A stretch of 64,000 nucleotides of DNA, taken from contig NC_069084.1 of assembly GCF_947172395.1 (NCBI RefSeq), positions 6,635,107 to 6,699,106 of the forward strand. Direction: 5' to 3'. The stretch's first letter is position 1. The number at the start of each line of letters is the position of its first letter. Origin of the DNA: Bicyclus anynana. Its lineage: Eukaryota > Arthropoda > Insecta > Lepidoptera > Nymphalidae. The position numbers and the translations under genes are program-made. The notes below the pieces were generated by a model. It saw only the letters and a list, made by a program, of their open reading frames with translations. It was not told the origin of the DNA and searched no databases. Of this stretch, positions 33,870 to 44,410 are shown piece after piece.

Positions 33870-33975
33870 GGCTGGAGTAGGGGTAGGGTAGGGGTAGGAT
33901 AGGGGTACAGTAGGGGTAGGGTAGGGTAGGGGTAGGGTTCACGCGGATGAAGTCGCGGTCGTCCGCTAGTAATAT
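33870..33975 (-). repeat. GGGGTAGGGTA minisatellite joined to repeat head
   Basis: Repeats of GGGGTAGG/GGGTAGG (about 33878-33938) run into TTCACGCGGATGAAGTCGCG and GTCCGCTAGT, the reversed head of the CGGACGCCC repeat. The G-rich strand meets the simple quadruplex pattern of four G3 runs with short loops. Confidence 0.8.
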
Positions 33976-34225
33976 GATAAATCAAAGAGTTGGTGACTGG
34001 AGACATGATTTCTCATGATATCATGTAGAAGTTATAAAAAGATTGCGTTTTAAACTTGGAAATTCCAGTTCTTGACCTTTGAAACCTGCTTGCTTTTGTA
34101 AAGCCACTGTGTTCCACATCCATTCCATCAATATACTTTTATACAGTACCTATGTGGTCTGGTTATTTATTTCATTTCATTTTGCGGTATTTCAACATCC
34201 ATTAGTCCACTATGAAGATGAAAAT

Positions 34226-34417
34226 TCTTCATCATCATTATCATTAGCAGCCGATGGACATCCACTGCTGGACATAAGCCTCTTGCATGGACTTCCAAAC
34301 ACAATGATTTTTGAACCGCCAGCATCCAGCGGCTCCCTGCAACCTGCTTGATGTCCTCGGTCCACCTAGTGGGGGGTTGACCAACACTGCTCTTTCCGGT
34401 GCGGGGTGCGGCCCGCA
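34226..34417 (-). mobile_element. RTE LINE 3' fragment
   Basis: The minus strand reads PRTGKSSVGQPPTRWTEDIK then VAGSRWMLAVQ, the RTE GRPPTRWTDDIKR...RWM block, ending in the GCTAATGATAATGATG tail. Confidence 0.85.
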
Positions 34418-34839
34418 TGATATTATATAAATAACGGAACCCTATACTATTATACTCGGAAGATTTCTATGTTTTTTTTCTATCTGTTTGTATAAGAAAA
34501 ACTCCACATCGTTTTTCTAATTCGATGACAGAGGTTTTCCAAAAAATCCCTACCCGTACTACCCTATCCTACCTACCTAGCCTAGCTTACCCTTGGAAAG
34601 AAAATCGTAACAAGTTGCAGCGAAAACCTCAAATTCAGCTACCTGTGATACGTAATAAACGCCCACATACAAATCTGCGTGGATGTATCAAAAACCTGAT
34701 CACGTAATACAAGCACGTAGCACTGAACAAAATAGGTTAACAATTTATAAGATGGCATTGAGTGTAAGTCATTTTGTACCTCAGCACTTTTGTCACACGC
34801 GGGTTGAATTGCTTTACCTTCAAAAATTTTACAAATCTA

Positions 34840-35135
34840 CACTAATATTATAATTTTTTTTTTTGTAGCGTTAAACTAAACGGATTTTAATTTTCCATGA
34901 CAGCTACATTATCAGCAAATAACATAGGTTATATTCAATCGTGTATATATAATCCTGTCGTGCTGACGGCGTTCTACTGTTCAAGAGGACTAAGTATTAG
35001 GAAGTAAATAAAATAATCTATATCCTGCAGTGGGCATCCATCGACTTTAATGTTTCCCATAGGAATGGGATCTACTTACCTACTACGGGTACGAGCCCAA
35101 GTAAAATCATGTGAGTCCGCTGGTACGTCGATAAA
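34840..35135 (-). repeat. Interspersed repeat remnant
   Basis: Begins CTACACTAATATTATAA and ends GTGAGTCCGCTGGT, the reversed and degraded CGGACGCCC-type repeat. Confidence 0.5.
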
Positions 35136-35184
35136 AATACTGGACTTTTAGCAAATCTCTTGCTTTGTTGGTTATTCATGTCTT

Positions 35185-35392
35185 TCAAGTGTCAGTCCAC
35201 CTGGTGGGGAGTCGACCAACACTGCGCTTTCTAGTGCGAAGTCGCCATTCCAGCAACGGATCGGCTCTTCGATCTACTTATGTGTCCCGCCCATTGCCAC
35301 TTCAGCTTCGCGACACGTTGAGATATGTCGGTGACTTTAGTTCTTCTGCGAATCTCCTCATTTAAAAAAGCCGCTATTGAATTCAGAACCTC
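35185..35392 (-). mobile_element. RTE LINE fragment
   Basis: TCAGTCCACCTGGTGGGGAG to GCGAATCTCCTCATTT matches the RTE GRPPTRW and WxGHIxRR regions in reverse, diverged. Confidence 0.8.
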
Positions 35393-35639
35393 CTTCTTTC
35401 TTAGAAGTCGGTTAATTTACAAAACCTGTTCATTGGTATTCTTAACAAAATGAAACTCTTATAGGTGTTCTAAACTTTCTACAATTGTATATAGAACTTT
35501 AAACTAGTAGAGATACAATTTAAGTATTCGTATAAATAACCCAAGCACGTATCTAAGAACAAAATAGGTTAATGTTTTGTAAGGTGCTAAGTATTGCCTA
35601 CTTTCCTCATTCAGCCAATACATGGTAGAAAGTTATCTA

Positions 35640-35890
35640 TACTAATATTATAAAGAGGAAAACTTTGTTTGTATGTTTGTTTGTTTGTAATGAATAGGCT
35701 CAAAAACTACTGGACCGATTTTAAAAATTCTTTTACCATTCGAAAGCTACATTATCCACAAGTAACATAGGCAAAATTTTATATAGGAAAAAAATTAGGG
35801 GTAGGGTAGGGGTAGGGGTAGGGTAGGTAGGGAAAGGGTAGGGTAGAAGTAGCGGTAGGGGTAGGATAGGGGTAGTTGAAAGTTTACATT
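35640..35890 (-). repeat. Interspersed repeat with GGGGTAGG minisatellite
   Basis: CTATACTAATATTATAAAG start, ACTGGACCGATTTTAAAAATT, then a GGGTAGG-rich run (about 35798-35875) and GTTGAAAGTTTACAT. This is the reverse of the arrangement at 41268-41413. Confidence 0.75.
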
Positions 35891-35899
35891 ATTCTTAGT

Positions 35900-36775
35900 T
35901 TACAAGCACTTTAGAAACTACAAGTTATGTTATGATAGTCGAAAATTTAAAGTCACGAGGGTTGAAAAGCGCCTTGCTCCAAGAAAAGGCCACAACAAAC
36001 ATTGCCAAGTATATTTTTTTTTGTTTACCAACATTTTACAAACTTATCTAGAACTACGGGTAAGTACACAATCGTGCAGTGCAGTTTTTCATTATCAACA
36101 CCAACACCAAGCTTTTTCATTATTTATATAATCATTAGGTTAATGTTTGTAAGGTAATGATAAATATAATGTTTCATTGTTACGTAGTACTTATCTAGAA
36201 TTGCTATTCTATAAGTTTTGCTTGCTTCTTGCATCCTTGCTTGGTTCCGCTGAATTTAGAATACTTTATCTAAATGTTTGAAGAAGTTTTATAGAAGAAA
36301 ATGCTCTTTGAACCAAAGTTTTCGCTTTAGCAGTAGTTTATTTACGTCTTTGTTATCTTGGTGTGGCGAATGGAATATTTGATTTCCATTTTGTAATCTA
36401 ACATATTTGCTGCTCTAAATGTGATTTTTTAATTTTTATTATTAATTTACTGTCTTTCTTAATAAGTCAATAGTTAAATCCTTGGTATAGTAAATAATCA
36501 TTTTTAATTAATTGAAATTTTGTTTTATTAGTAGGTACTTATAGAGAAGAGAGTAATAAACGAGGAACAAACATACTTACACACACACACACACAAGCTT
36601 TCGCATTGTTAATATTAGTGTGATTGTGATGAATGATGATCATATTAGAAAAAACAAATCTCTACAATCGTCAAACACAAACATTAAGCATTAAATAAAT
36701 TTAGATTAAGTTTTAATATTTAGAATTACCGCAGTTTTGTGTAACGTTTCTTTTTTCAAAACCAACGTGTGCTAT
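35900..36775. other. AT-rich sequence, no gene seen
   Basis: No coding or RNA feature supported. There is a short CA run near 36580 and repeat debris around 36540-36620. Confidence 0.4.
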
Positions 36776-36955
36776 AACATTATCAACCCATATTTGGCTC
36801 ACTGGTGAGCTCGAGTCTCCTCTCAGAACGAGACACGTAATATTCAATTTCTTAAAATGCACACAACTGAAAAGTTGGAGGTGCATGTCCCGACCTGATT
36901 CGCACCCACACCCTCCGGATTCGGAGGCAGAGGACATATCCACTGGGCTATCACG
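36776..36955 (-). mobile_element. tRNA-derived SINE, family A, internally deleted
   Basis: Reverse copy with ATTATCAACCCATATTTGGC at one end and ATATCCACTGGGCTATCACG at the other. About 110 bp of the middle is missing. Confidence 0.8.
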
Positions 36956-37224
36956 GTTTTTCAACGCGTGTGCTTACTATCGAGTAACTCTTCAAGGTCA
37001 CACATCAACGAACTCGCGTGGCGTCCTCGTGGCTTGAACGTGGGTAAGGCAACGTGATAATTTGTCTATCGATAAGATGTCTGGGAAGTAATTTGACTCA
37101 TACATGACTGACTATAAAACGTGGGCGAGGCGTGAAGGCAGGTTCGTACATCGTGAAAATTTCATAGAAAGAGTTACGTATTCAGGATACGATTCAGGAT
37201 GCGTCGTGGTCGTATTTAAACAAT

Positions 37225-37450
37225 ATAATAGCGGACGCCTGCGACTTCGTCCGCGTGGAATTTAGTTTTTGACGAATCTCGCGGTAACCATGGATTTTTC
37301 CGGGATGAAAAGTATGTGTTAATACACAGGGAAATCTATTTCCTTTCCAAGTTTCAGCCAAATCACTTCAGTAGCCGCAGGGAGGAACAAACATACTTAC
37401 ACACAAACTTTTGCCTTTATTATATAAGTGTGATCAGTGTGATTATTATA
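37225..37450 (+). repeat. CGGACGCCTGCGACTTCGTC-headed interspersed repeat
   Basis: Starts TAGCGGACGCCTGCGACTTC, continues CCATGGATTTTTCCGGGAT, then AACAAACATACTTACACAC. Near the copy at 62979 in sequence. Confidence 0.75.
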
Positions 37451-38139
37451 TATATTAGTGTGATAGGCTAATTGACACTTTTTTTAAAGGGTCATAAATT
37501 GTTCATTTGCGTTTTACTAAATTGAAAAAAATATTATATTTTTTGAAATATGAAAACACAAAAATTTTAATTATTAAGTTTTCATAGCGTTATGTAACAC
37601 TAAATGTAAAAAGTTCAGTTTTTCACTAAACCTTAACCAAACGGAGTGCTTGACAAAAGCATTAGTTAATAAGTAGTTTAAAATAAACAAGTTTTTGCGA
37701 GACTAAAAGTCATAGTGATAGTAATTTAGTATTTCCAATGTTCGTTAACATCTAAGTAGTCAATGAACGTTTTCTGGCGTTTACAATACGTAGGTACTTA
37801 CATAATAATTAAGGTGTGAAGGTCGTAAATGCTATTTTTATAAAAGTTAAATGCTGGCACAAGGTGCATAAAACTGGTTTAAAAGTAAATATATGTTTTG
37901 GAATTTGTCACTGTCTGCTGAATGAGAAAAAACTATGTGTGTCATGGGTAAAATTAACGCGATTATTATATATTTTTTGCTTATAGGTATATCAACAAGC
38001 TTTATAAACTTTGCTTTGTTAATCAGTGGCACTGACATAGGACCACGTGAAGAGAAATAGAGAAAATATCATCCAATGGCGACAGAGTTATCCCAGTCCA
38101 TCCCTTTCATCTCAATGCAATGCACGATAGCGGTTTCCA
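37451..38139. other. AT-rich sequence, no gene seen
   Basis: No gene, RNA or clear repeat recognised. Confidence 0.4.
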
Positions 38140-38592
38140 ATATACGCCAAATACCAGCTTGCTGTTTTGGATTCAGTGAATAAACGTGCAAGAAGGCTCA
38201 TAGTCAATAAGGCAAGGCATCACCGACAGGTTGCCTGTCTATCGGTGTTCTACAAAATATATTTCGGATAGTGCACTCAGAAACTGATTCTGATGATGAT
38301 GATTTGATCTTATACCATCTTCACCGGTCTACCACGGGACTGATAGGCATCGCAGAGATCTGCTGCGCTACGTCGTCGATATTCCTACTGAGCGATTTAA
38401 GCTATAAGCTATAAGCTTAGCGGAATTAAAAATTAAATTCGCACTGCAAAGATGTGGTATGCTGTTCCAACTTCCGTTTTCCCCACCACCTACAATATGT
38501 ATCTTCAAATCAAGATTAAATAGGCATCTTCTAGGCAAGCGTTTTCCACCATAGGCTGCATAGTCGCTTACCATAAGGCGTGATTGCAGCTA
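38140..38592 (+). mobile_element. CR1/Jockey-superfamily LINE relic, C-terminal end
   Basis: Translation in shifting frames gives AVLDSVNKRARRLIVN, ACLSVFYKIYFG, PSSPVYHGTDRHRRD, YVVDIPTERFK, MWYAVPTSVFPTTYNM and LNRHLLGKRFPP. This follows the order of the CR1-like C-terminus (LDxVxxRA, SLSVFYRLYxG, PxxxFYHRTTR, WNSLPxxVFP, FKxRVNRHL). Frame shifts and stops are present. Exact clade uncertain. Confidence 0.7.
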
Positions 38593-38849
38593 AGCGCTTG
38601 CATATACATAATTAAAAAAAAAACTTCTGGTTGTGCAGCTATTGGTTAAAGTTTGGCTATTTCTCTTCACGAGAATATCGCGTTGGTGGCATGTTATCGT
38701 CACAGGATACAGTGCTGCTATAATGCAATCTTGCCTGTTAATAGCTCATACCGAAATACAGCGAAAGGACCACAGAACGAACAGGTATAGAACTCAAGCC
38801 AAGTGCTTGGAAATACATTTACCTATTTATTAAACAAAATAATTTTCAT

Positions 38850-39156
38850 CATTATCAACCCATATTCGGCTCACTACTGAGCATGAGTCTCCTCTCAGAA
38901 AAGAAGGGTTAGGCCCATACTCCACCAGGCTAGCCCAATGCGGATTGGCTGACTTCACACACGTAGACAATCAATTAAGAAAATTTTTAGCTATGCAAAT
39001 TTCCTCACGATGTCTTTCCTTTCACCTTTTGAGATTTAATTTCTTAAAATGCACAAAACTGAAAAGTTGGAGGTATATGCCCCGGACAGGATTCGAACCT
39101 ACGCCCTCCGAAATCGGAGGCAGAGGTCATTTCCAATGGGCTATCACGACTCTCAT
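38850..39156 (-). mobile_element. tRNA-derived SINE, family A, near full length
   Basis: Reverse copy from CATTATCAACCCATATTCGG to GGGCTATCACGACTC, with the AGGATTCGAACCTACGCCC B-box region. Confidence 0.85.
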
Positions 39157-39199
39157 TATACCTAATAAACTCTCAATTTCTCAATTCCATTCTCAAATA

Positions 39200-40060
39200 G
39201 CCTAAAAGAAAATAAATTAAAGAAGAAAAGAAAATGAAGAAAGAGCTAAATAAATAATTAATCAAAAATAAATAATAATTAAAGATATTAAATAGCTAAA
39301 ACTTCCGGTATTGTATACGGGGATCAGGTAGAATAACTTCAATCTTCTCCAAAGAAGTTTACACACTGACCTAAAACAATTGTCCAGAGAGAGAAATAAA
39401 TATGTTATTGTATAGTATTTTAGTACTTTTCCTTAATACACATGTCTACCTTGTTTTTTGACCCTAGCACGTTGGCTGATGTCCAAGTTCTTACCACAAG
39501 GTCACCCTTACAGTAAACTCGTTTAGCTACTAAGTGTCCATTATCTACAGGCTTCAGCGATATTAAGATATTTTGTATAAGATATTATCCGATATTATGA
39601 GAATAAGCAGGAATACCTATAATTGGACAATTCTATATCAACAGGGCGTACCATACCGTAATTTTTTGCCGAGCCTTCTCGTTTATCGTGATTTTGATAA
39701 GAGTTCTGTCATTTTCATTTGAGGTACGGAACATTGGAAAGACATAAAAATGTATTTTTTTTCGATACAATACAATACGCCTGGTCAAAAGCAATGGTAA
39801 GATAGAAATGCCAAATGATCTGGGGTGCAATTCCGCTATTTTACACTCGTTGACGAACTATTCGCCTATAACCTGACGTACCTATAACACCTCTTATTCG
39901 ATTTCAAAATGTCAGGATTCTATAATTAAAATCCCACTAGTATAGAATGATGTAGTCAATTTACAGAATCCAGGGGCTGAGACATATTATAAGTTATAGG
40001 TGTTGCTAGTTGGGCTTTTTACGATAACTGTTCTGATCAAATGTTGATGCCAAACGTAAC
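39200..40060. other. AT-rich sequence, no gene seen
   Basis: No supported gene or recognisable repeat. Confidence 0.4.
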
Positions 40061-40063
40061 TTT

Positions 40064-40136
40064 CATCATCACCAGTCGATGGACGTCCACTGCAGGACAT
40101 AGGCCTTTTGTAGGGACTTCCAAACATCACGTTACT
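40064..40136 (-). mobile_element. RTE LINE 3' fragment
   Basis: CAGTCGATGGACGTCCACTG to TTCCAAACATCACGTTACTG, a duplicate of the end of the adjacent longer copy at 40183. Confidence 0.8.
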
Positions 40137-40182
40137 GAGCCACCTGCTAATCATTACTAAGTATACCTAAGTATAAATAATA

Positions 40183-40912
40183 TCATCATCATCATCATCA
40201 TATCAGCCGATGGACGTCCACTGCAGGACATAGGCCTTTTGTAGGGACTTCCAAACATCACGATACTGAGCCATCTGCATCCAGCGAATCCCTGCGACTC
40301 GCTTGATGTCGTCAGTCCACCTGGTGGGGGGTCGGCCAACACTGCGCTTACTAGTGCGGGGTCGCCATTCCAGCACTTTGGGACCCCAACGTCCATCGGC
40401 TCTTCGAACTATGTGCCCCGCCCATTGCCACTTCAGCTTCGCAACTCGTTGAGACTCGACTCGTCTGTGACTTTGGTTCTTCTGCGGATCTCATTTCTGA
40501 TTCGATCACGCAGAGATACTCCTAACATAGCTCGTCCCATCGCCCGCTGTGTGACTCTGAGCCTTCTTATCAGGCCCATAGTTAGCGACCAAGTCTCGGA
40601 ACCATAGGTCATCACTGGCAACACGCACTGTTCGAAGACTTTTGTCTTCAGGCACTGAGGAATTTTGGACGAAAAGATGTCGCGAAGTTTCCCGAATGCA
40701 GCCCAGCCGAGTTGGATTCGACGGTTCACCTCTTTCTCGAAATTGGACCTACCTAACTGGATCATATGTCCTAGGTATATGTATTCGTCTACAATTTCGA
40801 GTGCAGCGTTCTCAACTATAACTGGGTGGAGCGATACATGAGCATTACACATTATTTTTGTTTTGCCCATGTTCATTTTCAGGCCCACCTGTTGAGAAAC
40901 GCTGCTGAGGTC
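40183..40912 (-). mobile_element. RTE LINE, C-terminal ~730 bp, little decayed
   Basis: The minus strand encodes MGLKMNMGKTKIMCN, EYIYLGHMIQL, EKEVNRRIQLGWAAFGKLRD, KVFEQCVLPVMTYGSETW, RVTQRAMGRAMLGVSLRD, and after one frame break GRPPTRW-equivalent sequence. It ends in TATCAGCCGATGG and an ATGATG repeat tail. This is the C-terminal end of an RTE reverse transcriptase, 5'-truncated, and the best preserved RTE copy here. Confidence 0.9.
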
Positions 40913-41267
40913 ATAAATAATATAAATAATAAAAAAAATACTTAAGTATACCTAGCTAACATGTACATAAGTTATAAATTAATCTCTATCAGTTAGATTG
41001 AGCCTTTAATTTTCCCAGGAACGGATCGATTAGTCTTAAAATATTCCGAATATTAATTTCAAAATGTAAAGCCGAAAACCTTCACAAAAGCCTTTCCGAC
41101 GAAACCTTTACCCGAATATAATTGGTCATCTGTAGTGGAATTTAAATTAATCCAATGATCTGTTTTATTTGTACCAAGTAAACAACATACCGATTGCGTA
41201 TTTCGCTATAAATACGAGTAGGATTATAATAAATGAGGTATTAATAGACATATATATACATATACAA

Positions 41268-41413
41268 CTAGCGGACGCCCGCGACTTCGTCCGCGTGAAA
41301 CTCGATGTAAACTTTCAACTACCCCTACCCTACCCTACCCCTACCCTACCTCTACCCTACCCCTACCCTACCCTACGCCTAACCTACCCCTACCCTATCC
41401 CTAAGCTACCCCT
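41268..41413 (+). repeat. CGGACGCCC repeat with expanded CCCTACCCTA tract
   Basis: Head GCGGACGCCCGCGACTTCG, then GTAAACTTTCAACTACCCC, then a CCCTA/CCCCTA run to about 41413. The complement strand can form G-runs. Confidence 0.8.
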
Positions 41414-41559
41414 ACATACATCGAAAATACTTTTTTATTAATTGTTATATGGTATAGTATATTCTTATAATAGTATAGTTTAGTGAGCCATGTTTGTTAT
41501 GTAATAATACTAAAGTAGTTGAAAGAAATAAATTAAGTTTGTTGGGGAATAAAACAATT

Positions 41560-41680
41560 TTGTCGCACGGCATTTTTACCGCCCCTCATTTTTTACACTC
41601 TGGGCAAATGTCCCGTTTGCATCCATCCGGGGATCGAACCCAGGACCTTCGTCTTGTAAATCCACTGCGCCACTCCTTTT
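41560..41680 (-). mobile_element. Family B SINE head fragment, reversed
   Basis: GGGGATCGAACCCAGGACC and AAATCCACTGCGCCA match the reverse of the family B head; the rest of the body is absent. Confidence 0.65.
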
Positions 41681-41807
41681 TTAAATAATAAAATTATGAA
41701 TGTTAACACCACTCGCGATTCAGGAACTCGTTACTATGATTATGTTTTATAATATTATGTAACATTGTAATTTATAATATCAATACTTACTATGCTAAAA
41801 ACGACGA

Positions 41808-42083
41808 TTTACCAACAAACCAATCAGAAATGAAGGTAGAAAATGCATGTCGTTTTATAACTTTGTTCACTTTTTATAAAAAAAAACATAATGTAGACCT
41901 AATGTAGAATGATATATCAAAGTGGTTATTGAATAAATTGAAGACTATTGTGGAAACAGATCCATTGCAAACCACGTCCGAGATAGCTGCAAGCTTCGGT
42001 GTTATTGGTAAAACTGTTTTAATCTAGTTGAAGCAAGTTGAGAAGGTTAAAAAGCTTGAGAGGAGGGTACCTCATGAATTGAG
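41808..42083 (+). mobile_element. Mariner-like transposase relic, N-terminal helix-turn-helix region
   Basis: The plus strand from about 41935 reads KLKTIVETDPLQTTSEIAAS, FGVIGKTVLI, stop, LKQVEKVKKLERRVPHELS. This matches the mariner pattern (LxxxVxxDPxQTTREIAxxF...VxKLGxWVPHELS). One stop interrupts it and the rest is missing, replaced by an RTE fragment. The 41808-41880 leader resembles the inside of the MITE at 17925-18208. Confidence 0.75.
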
Positions 42084-42139
42084 TGCAGTATTCCGACAAC
42101 ACACAACACACAGACATGGTCGCTGACTTATTAGAAGGC

Positions 42140-42243
42140 TCTCTAAGTCTCTCAGCGGGCGATGGAGCGAGCTATGCTTAGAGTTACTCTGCGTGATCGA
42201 ATCAGGAATGAGGAGATCCGCAGACGAACCAAAGTCACTGACA
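42140..42243 (+). mobile_element. RTE LINE fragment
   Basis: Plus-strand AGCGGGCGATGGAGCGAGCT to CGAACCAAAGTCACTGACAT encodes the RAMERAM...SLRDRIRNEEIRRRTKVTD block. Confidence 0.85.
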
Positions 42244-42414
42244 TAAATTATGTTATTTTTTTATATTATTGTTATAGCCAATTCAACTATAATAATAATA
42301 TAAAAAGAATTCTTGGCTAGTATTCAGAATGATTATAATGTTTTTCTCTTCAACCTAAACTACTCTTCAACTAAAGCTGAGGCTTGTCAAAACAAGATTT
42401 TGATTCGGAATTGT

Positions 42415-42505
42415 GAGTTACTGGACGCTGGCAGCTTGAAAACCTTGTGTTTGGAATTCCTTACAGAAGACCTATGTCTAGCAGTTGGCGTCCATTGGCT
42501 TTTAT
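42415..42505 (+). mobile_element. RTE LINE 3' fragment, diverged
   Basis: CTGGACGCTGGCAGCTTG and GACCTATGTCTAGCAGTTGG resemble the RWMLAAxxR...AYVQQW end of RTE copies. Confidence 0.55.
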
Positions 42506-42519
42506 AAATTATTTTAAAT

Positions 42520-43310
42520 AGAAACCGAGTTATAATGGGTTTAGCCCCGCGTGTTACACTATACTTTTCACTACGATTGCGAGAAAATAAAATAACTGAG
42601 TACAGTATTCAATGTTTTATTTTATTTAAAAATTAAATGTATAAAATGCTACAAGTACGAATTTTAATGTTAAATGTTACAGATTAAAATTAAAAAAACC
42701 AAATTACTTTAGCCCCTAGAGATTGAAATGCTTGTTTAGCCCCGCTGTAGAGTGGTAATATGACAGGGTTTTTGAACAAGAGTAGTGAAAATAAGTATTC
42801 CAACTAAGCATAATATTATACAAAACTTAATCTTTATAGTTAGTGCGACTACAGCTAATGAGGTCACCCAGATTAGGTAAGTACAGCGTTGGTGATAATA
42901 ATTATCATATTATTTCGACCCTAGCTCAGTATAATAGCGGCAATATCATAAAAGATCAAAGAATTTGCTCGAGAAAGTTTAGTGATTCACAAAAAGATCT
43001 CAAGAAATTAATTGAGCATCCTTTTGAGGGATATTTTAATGATTCCCTTAATGAGGGTCCCGGTGATGTAATTATTTCCAATTACAGTTGAGATAAAGTT
43101 GAGTCTACAAGGAAATGCGCCAGACTGGAAAACTGTTCACTTAGATTAGAATATACCCACAATTCATTAAATTAGTCGCATTCTAACAAACAAACAATGT
43201 TCTCTGAGCTTTCAATTTTGCGAGTATGTTGGGAGTAGTTTATGTTCTAAAAGTAACTTTGAGTTTATCGCTCTTGCTTGTTACATTCAATTAAATTAAA
43301 TAACTTTTAT
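42520..43310. other. Sequence of unknown content with one short open frame
   Basis: An 82-codon open frame at 42843-43091 has a balanced composition (for example HPFEGYFNDSLNEGPGDVI) but no family I recognise, no splice context and no promoter. It may be debris from a mobile element. Nothing else found. Confidence 0.3.
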
Positions 43311-43314
43311 AATA

Positions 43315-43470
43315 CTACTATGGACCTCATAAGAAGGCTCAGAGTCACACACCGGGCGATGGAACGAGCTATCCTCGGAGTATCTCTGCGTGATCGAATC
43401 AGAAATGAGGAGATTCACAGAAGAACAAAAGTCACTGACATAGCTCAACGAGTTGCGAAGCTGAAGTGAT
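43315..43470 (+). mobile_element. RTE LINE fragment
   Basis: Plus-strand MDLIRRLRVTHRAMERAILG, VSLRDRIRNEEIHRRTKVTD and IAQRVAKLK, the RTE block, open over its length but truncated at both ends. Confidence 0.9.
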
Positions 43471-43904
43471 TGGTAACTTACGAAGAGTTCGTGTATCGAT
43501 TACATTTTAGGGAATTCGTGTTACAAGAACTGTATCTCTGACGCTTTATAAGTATTTGTGTTATTATGGACATAACGTTGATTAATGGGTTCTAATTGAT
43601 AGACGATCACATGCCAATTAAAATATTTTAACGTTTGGAAGATCAACACTTGATAAAATGTATGTTTTATGCAGTTATATTTATATGAGGCATTTTGAAA
43701 CAGTTACAATAGGTAGCTACTTGTAGTTACAAGAATTTCAGGTAAATGTAAAATCCTCTGTGAGCTGTAGCATAAATCCTGTGGGACGGTAATGCTGTGC
43801 CAGTATTTTGGTGTTAATTTTGGTAACATGAATGTATATAGTTGTTTTTGTGCTAATGCGTTTAATACTGTGAAATTACCCAGTTGTAACATTGTATAAA
43901 ACAC

Positions 43905-44040
43905 TAGTGCATGCCCCGCGTCATTACCCGCGTAGTCCCCGTTCCCGTAGGTATACGGGAATATAATATAGCCTATATCACTCACAAATAATGTGGCTTT
44001 CAATTGGTAAAAGATTTTTTGAAATCTGTTTAGAAGATTT
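43905..44040 (+). repeat. Interspersed repeat of the GACGCCGCGCGG type, degraded
   Basis: CCCGTTCCCGTAGGTATACG and AATATAGCCTATA blocks as in 8100-8293 and 54840-54990. Confidence 0.6.
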
Positions 44041-44111
44041 AGAGTATTTTATAGTTACCCACTATATAAAACAAAACCGTGAGTGCATTTTTAAATAGCC
44101 GTTTCTTTAAT

Positions 44112-44410
44112 TGCCTCGCTGATCCAGTGGTTAGCCGATGTGGTTTCGGATAACAGGGTTCTAGGTTTGAATCTTGAATCGGATGAGATATTGAGTTTTT
44201 CTTTCTTCTGAGAAAATTTTTCAGTAGAAATTTTCAGTCCATAGTTGTCAAGTTAGTGGTGTTTCACCTCCGTGCCTCAGAGAGCACGGTAAGGTCCCAG
44301 TAATTATCATTAACATTATCACCCACTCATCTGCATTGGTGCATTTGGTGGTGGTGGCAGCAGAGTGGTGGGTCTAAGCTCCTAACCCCCTCTCCTAAAT
44401 GAGGCCGATG
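44112..44410 (+). mobile_element. tRNA-derived SINE, family D
   Basis: GCCTCGCTGATCCAGTGGTT (A-box-like) and GGTTCTAGGTTTGAATC (B-box-like) head, with a body unlike families A to C, ending GAGGCCGATG and a TTTATTTATT tail. Only this copy seen. Confidence 0.6.

Noticed and set aside
33878..33938. Telomeric repeat
   Set aside because: The unit is GGGGTAGG/GGGTAGG, not TTAGG, and it is embedded in an interspersed repeat present in both orientations.
42843..43091. Small gene of 82 codons
   Set aside because: Composition is plausible but there is no recognisable family, promoter or conserved neighbour; kept only as an unknown stretch.
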